Of a DNA stretch of 64,000 nucleotides, positions 49,030 through 59,039 are shown in pieces. Source of the DNA: Pseudoips prasinana (taxonomy: Eukaryota > Arthropoda > Insecta > Lepidoptera > Nolidae). The stretch spans positions 27,137,201 to 27,201,200 of the forward strand of contig OX621249.1 of NCBI GenBank assembly GCA_951640165.1, in the 5' to 3' direction. The first letter of the stretch is position 1; every line of letters begins with the position of its first letter. The position numbers were made by a program, and so were the translations under genes. The notes beneath the pieces were generated by a model. That model worked only from the letters and a program-made list of their open reading frames with translations. It ran no database searches and was not told the origin of the DNA.

Positions 49030-50670
49030 TTATATGGGTTTGCTCATAAACATCTGTCCGGTCCCCTCGACAGAAAAATCTGCTAATGGGTCGCCATGCA
49101 CTCCTAACCTTAAGGTGCCCCAATCTCTCCACTCTGCCGTCCCCATCTTCAGTTTTCCTTTGTTCTTCTTAAGCATGTCTTGAAGCTCTGTGTAAGTGTT
49201 GGATAACACCGATATTATTTGTGGGATGGATTTTCCAGAGCCTCCTGCTGTCACTCTCTTTTCTAGATGTTGGAAAAAGTCCTCACCAAATATATGGGTT
49301 CTCTTACCACTAAAGCAAGGTACAGTGCTTACTTGAGAATACACCCCGGTCAACAATCCCGATTGATTGGCACAACTCATCTTTGAGTATTTGAGGAAAG
49401 GGATCAAAGATATGGGCGTTGGAACTCCTTTTGAGTTGGGCGTCTTGAACTTGTCTCCCATCTCCTCTCTCGTCAGCCACCTTTTCACAGGAGTAATCTG
49501 TGCTAAAACCCCAAAATCTTCCTTGTATGTTCCGAATAGACAGTGAAAAACTACTTGAGAAACCATCTCAGTAGTCATAAGGGTTTTCATGGTGAAGGGG
49601 TATTCCACCTTAGGGTTTAACTCACATACCAATTTATACATATAGTATCCCCCAGAACCTGTCAGGCTGAAGAAATCCAAGAACTTGTCAACATCTGCTG
49701 CTGGTACTTTTTTATAGGCGTAATATAAGAAGTTAATGGGGAAAAACATTCTCGTTGCCTGACGAGCTGTTGTTATAAGAAGAATTTCTGCTAGCAGATT
49801 GCACAATTGAGCGGTATCCACGGTCCGATGTTGAGACCTTGTCACAGAGATGATATCATCAATACAAGGAATGTGGGCCATCGCTCTTTTGACAGCTGCC
49901 TCGTATTTATTCCGGTATTTGTCTTCAGAGCGCAGCATGCAGATCATGGAAGTCATGGGACCTAGCGATTGGACCATGCTGGACCTCTTCTCCGGGGGGA
50001 ACGAGCTACCTTCCAGTAGCACATGATGAGCTCCATTCAAACCATATTTTGAGACAGGAAAGGCCACCTGTGTATCCCCTTCTTTCCTGATTGGGAAGTT
50101 CATGTGACCTAGCCTTAACTCATTTGATCTAAGCGCAAACCCGGAGAAGAAGTCCATGAATGGCCCTATCGTCCCAATCCATGCGTTGTCCTCATCCACC
50201 GTCGAATTGTATTTGAACCCCATAGTGGTGACTTCCTTGTCCCATATGTCTAAGGCCTCCTGTCTTATGATTATCGTTTCTCCCACGTCCAATGTCACTT
50301 TAAAGTCTGTGCTCGCCGCTTTCTCTATCAGGTTAGACTTAGAGAGCCTGGCCTGTTGTCTTCTCAAATTGTGACAAGTGAATAAAACATTCATAATATT
50401 GTTGCCAGTATGAATGGACTTAAATAGTTTGGCTGAGAACGTTTTTCTTTCCTCCTTTGGTACTGGTGCATTTTTGCTCACAATAAGCAGGGCAATCTTC
50501 TCATAGGATTTTATTATGAGTTTCAGGCACTTCACTTTGAGAGGTTTGTTCAATATCAGTTTGGGCCTTTTCGGGTCGGGAATTTCCAGAGTGGGATCGT
50601 CGGCATCCACCAGTCTTTTCAAGCTTCTCTTCATTTGTTGGTGAGGGTCGGTCTGCGTTGCTTCTGCCAT
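49030..50670 (-). CDS. captured viral nucleoprotein-like ORF, copy 3
   Basis: 546 residues, with no difference seen from the other two copies. It lies between LTR7 and the leader at 48724-49002. The flanking gag-pol differs from that of N-BEL unit 1 at several residues while the ORF does not. Either selection, gene conversion or short time has kept the ORF unchanged. Confidence 0.55.
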   Translation of the reverse strand: MAEATQTDPHQQMKRSLKRLVDADDPTLEIPDPKRPKLILNKPLKVKCLKLIIKSYEKIALLIVSKNAPVPKEERKTFSAKLFKSIHTGNNIMNVLFTCHNLRRQQARLSKSNLIEKAASTDFKVTLDVGETIIIRQEALDIWDKEVTTMGFKYNSTVDEDNAWIGTIGPFMDFFSGFALRSNELRLGHMNFPIRKEGDTQVAFPVSKYGLNGAHHVLLEGSSFPPEKRSSMVQSLGPMTSMICMLRSEDKYRNKYEAAVKRAMAHIPCIDDIISVTRSQHRTVDTAQLCNLLAEILLITTARQATRMFFPINFLYYAYKKVPAADVDKFLDFFSLTGSGGYYMYKLVCELNPKVEYPFTMKTLMTTEMVSQVVFHCLFGTYKEDFGVLAQITPVKRWLTREEMGDKFKTPNSKGVPTPISLIPFLKYSKMSCANQSGLLTGVYSQVSTVPCFSGKRTHIFGEDFFQHLEKRVTAGGSGKSIPQIISVLSNTYTELQDMLKKNKGKLKMGTAEWRDWGTLRLGVHGDPLADFSVEGTGQMFMSKPI

Positions 50671-50728
50671 CTCATGATCGTCCCTCACCAACAAATGAAG
50701 AGAAGCTTGAAAAGACTTTGGCATCATA

Positions 50729-51015
50729 TGTTCAGTAACGGGGGACTTCGGGGCGTCTTCAATTAGCGTTTTTATTTGATTGAGTTTCAATATGTTTATT
50801 GATCGAGTACAAATAAATTATAATAAAGAAAATACATGTGCGTGTGACCGGTAGCTAGTCTACAATCGAAAAAGGCTTTTAATATGGCGTCTCAGGCGCA
50901 GGTGGGGGTTTCTCCCAACGGCGCGATAGTTCCTCCGCTTGCCACTCACTCGCGGCAGCACCTTCCGGCGTGTGACGTCATGCGTTTGAAGATATAGTTG
51001 GTAGGTGCGCGAACA
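50729..51015 (-). repeat. BEL LTR7
   Basis: Full 287 bp. 5' LTR of N-BEL unit 2 and 3' LTR of the rightmost BEL unit. Confidence 0.95.
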
Positions 51016-54000
51016 TGGCCCCGCCTTTGGAAGCACCAGCTTCCAACAAAGTTGAGGTTTTATCTCCCTGCTGCAGCGGCAACGGACAGATGCGATGGAA
51101 TCCTCTTCGTAGGGTGCCCGTCGCAGTTCGCAAGTCAGCAACACGCGCAACTCCGTCTGCTCCAGGAAAGATCTTTATGACGCGCCCCAGCTTCCATTTA
51201 AGAGGTGGCGTATTGTCTTCCTTGATCAAAACAAGGCTGTCCAATTGAATGTCGTTCTGGTGGCTCTTCCATTTGGTCCGCACTTGTAGTTCCGACACGT
51301 ACTCCTTGGACCATCGCTGCCAGAAGTGCTGGCGAAGTTGTTCCAGGCGCTGGTAGCGGTCGAGCCGTGTTGTCGCCATGTCAGTGAGGTTGTCGAATAC
51401 TGGAGCAGTCAACGGCCGGCCAACGAGGAAATGACCAGGAGTAAGTGCAGTGAGGTCGGAAGGATCTGTTGACATAGGTGTAAGCGGACGGGAATTCAGG
51501 ACGGCTTCGATCTGTGTCAAAACCGTGCTACATTCCTCATAAGTCAGATTAGCATTACCGATTAGCCGTTTTAGACAGTACTTGCAGGACCGGATCCCAC
51601 TCTCCCAACAGCCAAAATGGGGTGAAAATGGGGGAATAAAGGAGAACCTGATGCCATCATTAGTGGCAAAGTCAATTATCGGATTAGAATTATTTTGGTC
51701 GTTAAAAAAAATTGCAAATTCCCTTTCTGCGCCTACGAAGGTTTTAGCATTATCGGAGTAAATAATCTCAGGTTTACCCTTTCTACTAATAAATCGTTTT
51801 AACGATAAAATATAGTCGTTGGTAGTCAGACTGGTTACAAGCTCCAAATGTATAGCTCGAGTAAGAAAACAAACGAAAAGACAAATATATGCCTTTGTTA
51901 AGCGAGCTCCTCTGCCCCTACGATTTAATATGAATATTGGCCCAGCATAATCTACACCGGTCCGCATAAACGGAAATCCTGGATCCAAGCGATCGGAAGG
52001 TAAGTTACCCATAATAGGGGTCAAGGTTTTACCTTTAATACGCGAACATATTACACATTCACGCACTATCTTACGTGTAAGATTCCTTGCACTCAGCGGC
52101 CACCAACGTTCACGTAAACTGGACAGTAATAGTTGTGGACCCGCATGTATAAGTCGTTTGTGCTCATATCTGGCTAATAGTACAGTGAAATGATGTTTAC
52201 TGGACAATAAAATTGGATGTTTCTTTCCATACTCAAAACTAACGGCATTAGACAGTCTACCACCGACTCGAATCAACTTCTGATCGTCCATAAATACGTT
52301 AAGACCGGAAATACGATTTAATTCCTTTGTATTTGTCTTAATTGGTAAATCGTTTAATAATTTAAAATAAAGTTCCGGAAAAGACTGTTTCTGTGCGAGC
52401 GTAACTAACATGCGCTCCGACGCATTCAATTCATCCACGGATAACAAACCGGTTTGTTGTTTTCTAGCGCCTCGGCCGCTTCGAGCGGCGGCGATGAATC
52501 GTAGTAAATACGCACCTATACGTTTCAACCTATTGAACGATGAATAATTATCAAAGTTAAATAAATCGCATGATTGAAATGTGCTAACTAAGTTTAATGT
52601 TTGGGACTTTAATTCCGGTAAATTATTTACATCTAAATCATTAGAAATGGACTCATTAGAAAACTCACTGTGAATATTATGTAAATAGGACGGGCCATTC
52701 CACCACAAGCTACTATTCAATAATAAATCGAGATTTAACCCTCTTGACAATAAGTCCGCGGGATTATTTTTACTGCTAACGTGTAACCAGTTGGAATCAC
52801 CTGTTATTTCATTTATCTCAGTGACACGGTTTTGCACAAATGTTTTAAGTAAATGCGGTGACATACGCATCCACCCAATAACTATAGTCGAGTCAGTCCA
52901 GAAGCATACCCGAGTGAATTTTAGCCTCATAGATTCTGTGATCCTTTTATATAATCTAGCTCCGATTAGAGCGGCTGAGAGCTCCAGTCGGGGGATACTT
53001 AGTGCTTTTAATGGGCTTACTTTGCTTTTGGCACATAATAGCCTACAACATACACTTGAATTGTCGCGATAGGTACGTAGATAGGCACATGCCCCGTACG
53101 CGTTGAGTGAACTGTCACAAAATATGTGCAGTTCTGTGTTTTGTACGTGATCACTCATAGCGTGACGTGGTATCCTAAGTTTATGTAAATATTTTAATGC
53201 CTCAATGAAATTATGCCATGTAGCCGCAATTTCAGGTATCACAGGCGTGTCCCAATCTAACTTACTAAGCCACAATTTTTGTAACAACATTTTCGCAATT
53301 ATAACAACTGGGGATAGAAGCCCTAACGGATCATAAATCTGTGAGATCGTGGAAAGCATTACTCGCTTGGTTATTGGAACAATTGGATTAAAATTAATTT
53401 TCGTAGTGTAGTGCAAGTCATCGGCCCCACTATGCCAACCAATACCGAGCGTTTTATTTTGTGTATGTTCGCCTTCAAACATGGTAGCATTTTGCGTGTC
53501 CTGTGAGTTGAACTTCCACTTACGAAGAGAAAAGCAACCAGACTGCAAAACTCGTGACGTCTTTTCACAGATGGTGAGCAACGTATTATTATCATCATGA
53601 CCAGTAATTAAGTCGTCAACGAATATGTCATCTTTAATGACGCGAGCTATAACATCATCATCTGTTTCCAACCCTAATTGACGTATACATCTCATACTTA
53701 AATAAGGTGATGAGGTCATCCCGTAAGTGACTGTATTTAAAGAATAGACCTTCAAAGGGTCAGTCGCTTTATCACGCCATAATATAAGTTGCAACGACCT
53801 TTGATCTTCTTGTATTAGTACCTGCCTAAACATTTTCTCAACGTCGGCACAAGCTACGTATTTAAATTGCCTAAAACGAAGGAGTATTGAGAAAATATCG
53901 TTTTGCAATGCGGGACCCGGTAATTGAATATCATTTAACGATCTTTGAGATGTAGTCACAGCACTCGCATCGAAAACTACTCGGAGTTTAGTAGTGGTAC

Positions 54001-56401
54001 TACTGTCTCTTATCACACCGTGATGACAGAGAAAGTAGTTAGGGTTGCCGAATTTATTTATACGCGTCATATGTCCTAGGTCCTCATATTCACGCATAAA
54101 ATCGCAATACATTTGCTTTAAACTAGGTGAACGTTCAAGTTTACGTTCGAGAGAAAGGAACCTATTTTTGGCCATATTAAATGAGTCACCCAGCAATTCC
54201 GGGGATTCCTTTAGCGGGATGCGAACAGAAAACCTACCATCAGATTCGCATTTTGTAGTTTTTATAAATAAGTTCTCACACAGTCGCTCGTCATGAGTGA
54301 GAATGTTACGCGCCTGTGGCACATTCTCAATTTCCCAAAATCGTATAAGATTTTCGTTTATGGATTGTGTAAAGTTACATTGAACCTTACCTAAACTCTT
54401 TACGCCTGGGGTCTTGGTGTATAAAGGCCCACTTAGCAGCCAACCCAATTTTGAATTTTGAAGGTATGGCCCGTTTTCTAATCGCATTCGTGTTCCGTCT
54501 AATAATTCCCAAAAGAGGTCCGCTCCTATCAGTAAATCTATTTCTGAAGGAATATGAAAGGTAGGATCTGCTAATTGGATATTATCGGGTATACGTATAA
54601 GCTTAGTGTTAATGCCCGTCGAGGGTAAACTGGATGTTATACGCTGCAAGACAAGGCATCGAACCCTAGCACTGTAATCGTTTAGTTTAGATCGTATGGT
54701 TATATCGCATGTATGGTTTGATTGCGTCACAGACTGTGCAACGCCACAAATATGAACTGTGGACTGTAAGGAAGGCGCGTTTAACAATCGTCTTAATTTA
54801 TCGGTGATAAAGCAATGTTGGCTACCGTTGTCCAGCAAGGCTTTAGCCGTAATTTTTCGCTTATTTGAGTCTTCTATCTCCACCAACGCTGTACACAATA
54901 ACACCGGTTGCAATGTACCTATAGTTTGAGGCGCGGGATCGTTGAATGCGCTTCCGTACGATTCCGCATGATGATACGTATCTATAGCTACAGAGTGCAT
55001 AGCGCTCGATGAACCTACGACCGTGTTGTCGGCTGCGTTGTATTCAGCTGATCGCTCGCTACGCACACTAGCATCCATGCCATTCATGTCGGCTGGGTGA
55101 AGTAAAGAATTATGATTACGAGAACATTGTTTACAATAACTGAACTTGCAATCTGCATTATTATGTCCCGAACGTAAACAATTACGACATAATAATTTAT
55201 TATCTACGAATTTTAACCTATCCTTAACTGATAAGTTTAAAAACTTAAAACACGTATAAACGTAATGATTACCAGTACAAAATGGACATGCGTGAGTCAT
55301 TTGCTTACTAACGTTTGTAGTTGTATATTTACCTTTGCCTGTGTTAGCTATGAAACTATGCATAGATAAGTTATGTGACTTTCTATTTACATTAGTATTT
55401 TTATTTGTATGCTCAACAGTAGGTTGTTTATTTTGCAACTTATTCGCACTTATCATATCTAACGTATCCGCTTTATTTTTTAGAAAGGTAAGTAGATCCT
55501 CTAAAGTAACCTTCTTTTCTGGCGCGGAACAAATAATACCTAAATAATGTTCCCATCCGCGTTCAGTGGCTGAATCGAGTCGCGAGACCACCAGATAAAT
55601 AATCAACGTATCCCAAGATTCGGTGGGTTCCTTAAGTGTATTAAGAGCGCGAAGGTTTCTATTAACCGTATCAATAAGTTTCCTAATATGTGTCGCTGAC
55701 TCATTTTTAATTGAAATAATTGAAAATAGTGCCTTAACGTGGTTATGAACTAGTAGTCTAGTGTTATGATATCGCGCTTCTAATAAGTCCCAGGCAACTT
55801 GATAATTCTCCCCGGCAAAGTCTAGTGCACTAATAACTTCTTTCGCTGGACCACTAAGCGCCGAGCGTAAATAATGCAGTTTTTGTATTGTATCAAGATC
55901 TGTACGTTTATGTATCATGGTAATGAAAGAATTTCTGAACTCCAGCCAATTGTCATAAGAGCCATCGTAAACGGCCAATTTAATCTCCGGCAGTTTGATA
56001 TTAGACTTTTGCGTAGATGAGGAGCATGTAACAGTCCCGCTACCTTCGACCAAACTTTCTGCTATAGATAACGCGTTGAAATAAAGTGACTCAAATGACT
56101 CGACGTATTCTAAATTCGATTCTATATCTGAATCGGGGCACAGAAGCTCAATCTGATTTTCTATATTATTAAAACTATTAAAATGTTCTTTAGCTGCACT
56201 AATTCTGAGTTTAATCTCTTTTGATTGAAGATTAGAAGGGGAATTATTCTTAAAATTATCTAAATATTTTTTAAATTGGGTTAATCTACACCGTAAAATA
56301 CCACGCTGCTTGCGAAGGTCAACGAGGTCACTTGGCCGATTCGGTTTGGGAGAAACGGATCTGCTAGCAGCAGAAGGCACTAAATTATCTTCACCACCCA
56401 T
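50978..56401 (-). CDS. gag-pol: BEL Gag-Pol polyprotein, rightmost copy
   Basis: Intact 1807 residues. It shares LIGADLF, YRDNSS and RLKFTRV with the copy at 43300-48723. Private substitutions are HYVYTCF in the zinc-knuckle region (others HYIYTCF) and SRKGKPE in the integrase (others SRRGKPE). It follows LTR8 and a normal leader, with no viral-like ORF. With LTR8 and LTR7 it forms a complete standard element of about 6.2 kb. Confidence 0.95.
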   Translation of the reverse strand: MGGEDNLVPSAASRSVSPKPNRPSDLVDLRKQRGILRCRLTQFKKYLDNFKNNSPSNLQSKEIKLRISAAKEHFNSFNNIENQIELLCPDSDIESNLEYVESFESLYFNALSIAESLVEGSGTVTCSSSTQKSNIKLPEIKLAVYDGSYDNWLEFRNSFITMIHKRTDLDTIQKLHYLRSALSGPAKEVISALDFAGENYQVAWDLLEARYHNTRLLVHNHVKALFSIISIKNESATHIRKLIDTVNRNLRALNTLKEPTESWDTLIIYLVVSRLDSATERGWEHYLGIICSAPEKKVTLEDLLTFLKNKADTLDMISANKLQNKQPTVEHTNKNTNVNRKSHNLSMHSFIANTGKGKYTTTNVSKQMTHACPFCTGNHYVYTCFKFLNLSVKDRLKFVDNKLLCRNCLRSGHNNADCKFSYCKQCSRNHNSLLHPADMNGMDASVRSERSAEYNAADNTVVGSSSAMHSVAIDTYHHAESYGSAFNDPAPQTIGTLQPVLLCTALVEIEDSNKRKITAKALLDNGSQHCFITDKLRRLLNAPSLQSTVHICGVAQSVTQSNHTCDITIRSKLNDYSARVRCLVLQRITSSLPSTGINTKLIRIPDNIQLADPTFHIPSEIDLLIGADLFWELLDGTRMRLENGPYLQNSKLGWLLSGPLYTKTPGVKSLGKVQCNFTQSINENLIRFWEIENVPQARNILTHDERLCENLFIKTTKCESDGRFSVRIPLKESPELLGDSFNMAKNRFLSLERKLERSPSLKQMYCDFMREYEDLGHMTRINKFGNPNYFLCHHGVIRDSSTTTKLRVVFDASAVTTSQRSLNDIQLPGPALQNDIFSILLRFRQFKYVACADVEKMFRQVLIQEDQRSLQLILWRDKATDPLKVYSLNTVTYGMTSSPYLSMRCIRQLGLETDDDVIARVIKDDIFVDDLITGHDDNNTLLTICEKTSRVLQSGCFSLRKWKFNSQDTQNATMFEGEHTQNKTLGIGWHSGADDLHYTTKINFNPIVPITKRVMLSTISQIYDPLGLLSPVVIIAKMLLQKLWLSKLDWDTPVIPEIAATWHNFIEALKYLHKLRIPRHAMSDHVQNTELHIFCDSSLNAYGACAYLRTYRDNSSVCCRLLCAKSKVSPLKALSIPRLELSAALIGARLYKRITESMRLKFTRVCFWTDSTIVIGWMRMSPHLLKTFVQNRVTEINEITGDSNWLHVSSKNNPADLLSRGLNLDLLLNSSLWWNGPSYLHNIHSEFSNESISNDLDVNNLPELKSQTLNLVSTFQSCDLFNFDNYSSFNRLKRIGAYLLRFIAAARSGRGARKQQTGLLSVDELNASERMLVTLAQKQSFPELYFKLLNDLPIKTNTKELNRISGLNVFMDDQKLIRVGGRLSNAVSFEYGKKHPILLSSKHHFTVLLARYEHKRLIHAGPQLLLSSLRERWWPLSARNLTRKIVRECVICSRIKGKTLTPIMGNLPSDRLDPGFPFMRTGVDYAGPIFILNRRGRGARLTKAYICLFVCFLTRAIHLELVTSLTTNDYILSLKRFISRKGKPEIIYSDNAKTFVGAEREFAIFFNDQNNSNPIIDFATNDGIRFSFIPPFSPHFGCWESGIRSCKYCLKRLIGNANLTYEECSTVLTQIEAVLNSRPLTPMSTDPSDLTALTPGHFLVGRPLTAPVFDNLTDMATTRLDRYQRLEQLRQHFWQRWSKEYVSELQVRTKWKSHQNDIQLDSLVLIKEDNTPPLKWKLGRVIKIFPGADGVARVADLRTATGTLRRGFHRICPLPLQQGDKTSTLLEAGASKGGAMFAHLPTISSNA

Positions 56402-56680
56402 TATAACGGCTTGTTAAGAGAGTGAAATTCGGTACTTACAGTTCAATTTCCAGGATAGTAATGGCACGTGGACGCAGAGGTCAAACGGTCGCGACACCGT
56501 GCCGCGCAGCGTACGGCAAGAATAGGTAAATACAACGGCAATCACACTAATTTGAAATATGAAAGCAACACGGTTCACACACACACCGATTGAAACGGGA
56601 ATAGACGGGATCGAAGACCTGACCGTTGATCTGACCGATGTCGTCTTCTTCTTTCGTATATCCAGGCTCAAAGGTCCATA

Positions 56681-56967
56681 TGTTCAGTAACGGGGGACTT
56701 CGGGGCGTCTTCAATTAGCGTTTTTATTTGATTGAGTTTCAATATGTTTATTGATCGAGTACAAATAAATTATAATAAAGAAAATACATGTGCGTGTGAC
56801 CGGTAGCTAGTCTACAATCGAAAAAGGCTTTTAATATGGCGTCTCAGGCGCAGGTGGGGGTTTCTCCCAACGGCGCGATAGTTCCTCCGCTTGCCACTCA
56901 CTCGCGGCAGCACCTTCCGGCGTGTGACGTCATGCGTTTGAAGATATAGTTGGTAGGTGCGCGAACA
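56681..56967 (-). repeat. BEL LTR8 (terminal 5' LTR)
   Basis: Full 287 bp. Right of it is unique DNA beginning CTACCCATTTT. It is the 5'-most LTR of the array and the only one whose upstream side is not element sequence. Confidence 0.95.
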
Positions 56968-57707
56968 CTACCCATTTTATTCTTAGAAAGACTAAAACAA
57001 CTCGACATTTTTTACATAAAACAACTATATGTATCAAAAGTTCATATTCCGAACATCAGTTTAAGCACACAATTTTTTGTCTGTACACTGTAATAAAACC
57101 ATAAAAACAATTTACCTACGCTATAAAATCAAACACGCAACGGACTTCTTTGAGTCTGGACACCTTCTTTTGAAAACACGTAATTATCGCCTTTATATAG
57201 TATTTACCGAAGCATGTTATATATAAAAATAATCCTTATTTAATGACCTATTCACTAAAGTAATTACTTAGCCTAGCTACTTACCTAGAAATTATACATA
57301 CGAGTTATAGGCGACCAATTCACATCTTTTAAAAATTTTGGCACTTTTACGAACTAATTTTTACACAATTATCACATATTTCCTCACAAATAACTATTTC
57401 CACTAAAAACACATATTCTTAAGACGAATATAAACACATTTCATTTTAAGTTCATCACTTATTAGCATTATAAACACATTTTATCAATTCAAAACAAACA
57501 AAAACGAACTGTACTGTCCACCATTTTGATAAAACTACTCTCAAAGCGAGACATCAACATGCGATAGAGTGAGTAAGATGCGAGCGTGCAGTTTGGTACA
57601 ATTCGAAAAAAAATCTTCGAGTTATTTATGTAATAAAATTTAAAAAAACTAAATAACACGCTTTATATAGAATACAAAACTAAAACAAATATTAATTAAT
57701 TTTAATT
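56968..57707. other. AT-rich flank, no gene
   Basis: Unique AT-rich DNA outside the array with no coding similarity or repeat structure that I can support. Confidence 0.55.
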
Positions 57708-57990
57708 AGGCGGGCCCGCTGGGGTGGTTGGCAAATGCTTGCATTTCACGCCGGAAGTCGTGCGTTCGATTCCCACCCATGACAAATATTTGTGTGCATG
57801 AGCATACCTATTTGTCCTGTGTCTGGGTGTCGTTATCTATATAAGCAGGTATGTATTTACAAAAGAAAAGTAGTATATATATCACCAGTGATCTGAGTTC
57901 CATAGTACAAGCTCTGCTTAGTTTGGGATCACATAGCCGTGTGAGAATAATACCCCAGGATACTATGTGATTGTATTATATTAATTAAGA
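57708..57990 (+). repeat. tRNA-derived SINE
   Basis: Starts with a tRNA-like head. A box-A-like GGGGTGGTTGGC lies near 57721 and a box B GTTCGATTCCC at 57764-57774. A tRNA-unrelated body follows, with GTGATCTGAGTTCCATAG near 57888 and GGATCACATAGCCGTG near 57927. The pattern fits insect tRNA-derived SINEs; I cannot name the family. The 3' end is not sharply delimited. Confidence 0.7.
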
Positions 57991-58884
57991 ATAGTGTAAT
58001 TTTTTTTATAATTATGTATTAATCTAGACCCCCCCAAAAGTAAGGTTCCGGCGCTCAGCGAAACTCGGGGGTAGCGGACCGAGAGCGGTCGCTGTCAGTC
58101 TGTGGACGTATTCTAAATCGAAAAATAAAAATAAGATTTTTGAACGGTTGGAATTTTTTCATTATTCAAAGATTCATAATCACTTCGAGGAGAAACAAAA
58201 TATTTGTGCACTACTAAATTATAAATATAACATATTAACAATATAAATTAAATTAATTTGCTAAACATAACATTAACTATTTGCAAAAAAATTATGTGTT
58301 TTATACATTTTACACTCATTTGTCTCCCTACTACAGTATGGGCCGTTCTCAGGACATTCCAATCGTGAAAAATATGCTCCCTCCTATCAATCCCGGCCTA
58401 TGGATTTATAACACGAAAGAAACATCAGCACCTGAGTCATGCATGTCGGTGAAAAGAATAAATTAAATTTTCGGTTACCACAATAATTCCATTCAAATCA
58501 TACATCAAGCTATAGAAGCAAACTTTTTTTAGAACACGATCTCAAAGAAATATTTCTATCACTTTTCCTGTTGACGGTACCTCCCAACCGACATGATAAG
58601 ATCGCCGCCGATATTTCGCGCCGTATCTACTTAGAATCATGATATTTTTACTTCCACAACAAAATACACAATATTTTATACATATATATAATCGTACTCG
58701 ATTATATATATGTATACTCGATTATATTTACGTCGTAGATTAGATTGGTTCGACGTTCAGTGACAACGACAACGATTAGACTGTTTCGGTTATCAATCAA
58801 CGAAACAATATTATTATGTTTAGTAAAAATATTTTTCAACAACATCATAAAAAAATGCTATATTTGCTACTAATTTTACGTACA
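57991..58884. other. no recognised gene
   Basis: AT-rich DNA with a more GC-rich island at about 58028-58105 and a TA-rich tract at 58680-58730. A plus-strand frame at 58281-58466 has no recognisable domain. Confidence 0.5.
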
Positions 58885-58935
58885 TTTTAAAATGAACTTC
58901 CCTTCATAAAGTATGAAGGGAAGTTCATTTTAAAA
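58885..58935. repeat. perfect 23-bp inverted repeat
   Basis: Arms 58885-58907 and 58913-58935 are exact reverse complements around a 5-nt loop (AAAGT). No coding context. Confidence 0.92.
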
Positions 58936-59039
58936 GGCTTAGGACTGGCAGATCTATTGTTTTTAATGTTTTACTTGTAATATAAAACCTTACTTAAAAG
59001 TTAGGTAAGTACCTGGCAAATTTAAAAGTTCATTTCATT

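Larger units (their letters stand above)
18525..56967 (-). mobile_element. tandem BEL/Pao retrotransposon array with shared LTRs
   Basis: About 38.4 kb of one BEL/Pao family, all minus strand. There are eight LTRs at 18525, 24477, 29050, 36728, 42680, 43050, 50729 and 56681. In element direction the order is LTR8, BEL, LTR7, N-BEL, LTR6, tRNA/poly(A) junction, LTR5, BEL, LTR4, N-BEL, LTR3, N-deleted BEL, LTR2, BEL, LTR1. N is the captured viral-like ORF. Neighbouring units share single LTRs. Copies are almost identical. The bases outside the two ends (…TATGG and CTACC…) do not form a target duplication. Unequal recombination, integration of a concatemer, or mis-assembly could each explain it. 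Confidence 0.9.

Noticed and set aside
18525..56967. CRISPR-like or satellite interpretation of the repeated structure
   Set aside because: The repeats are 287-bp LTRs separated by multi-kilobase coding interiors, which is retroelement architecture.
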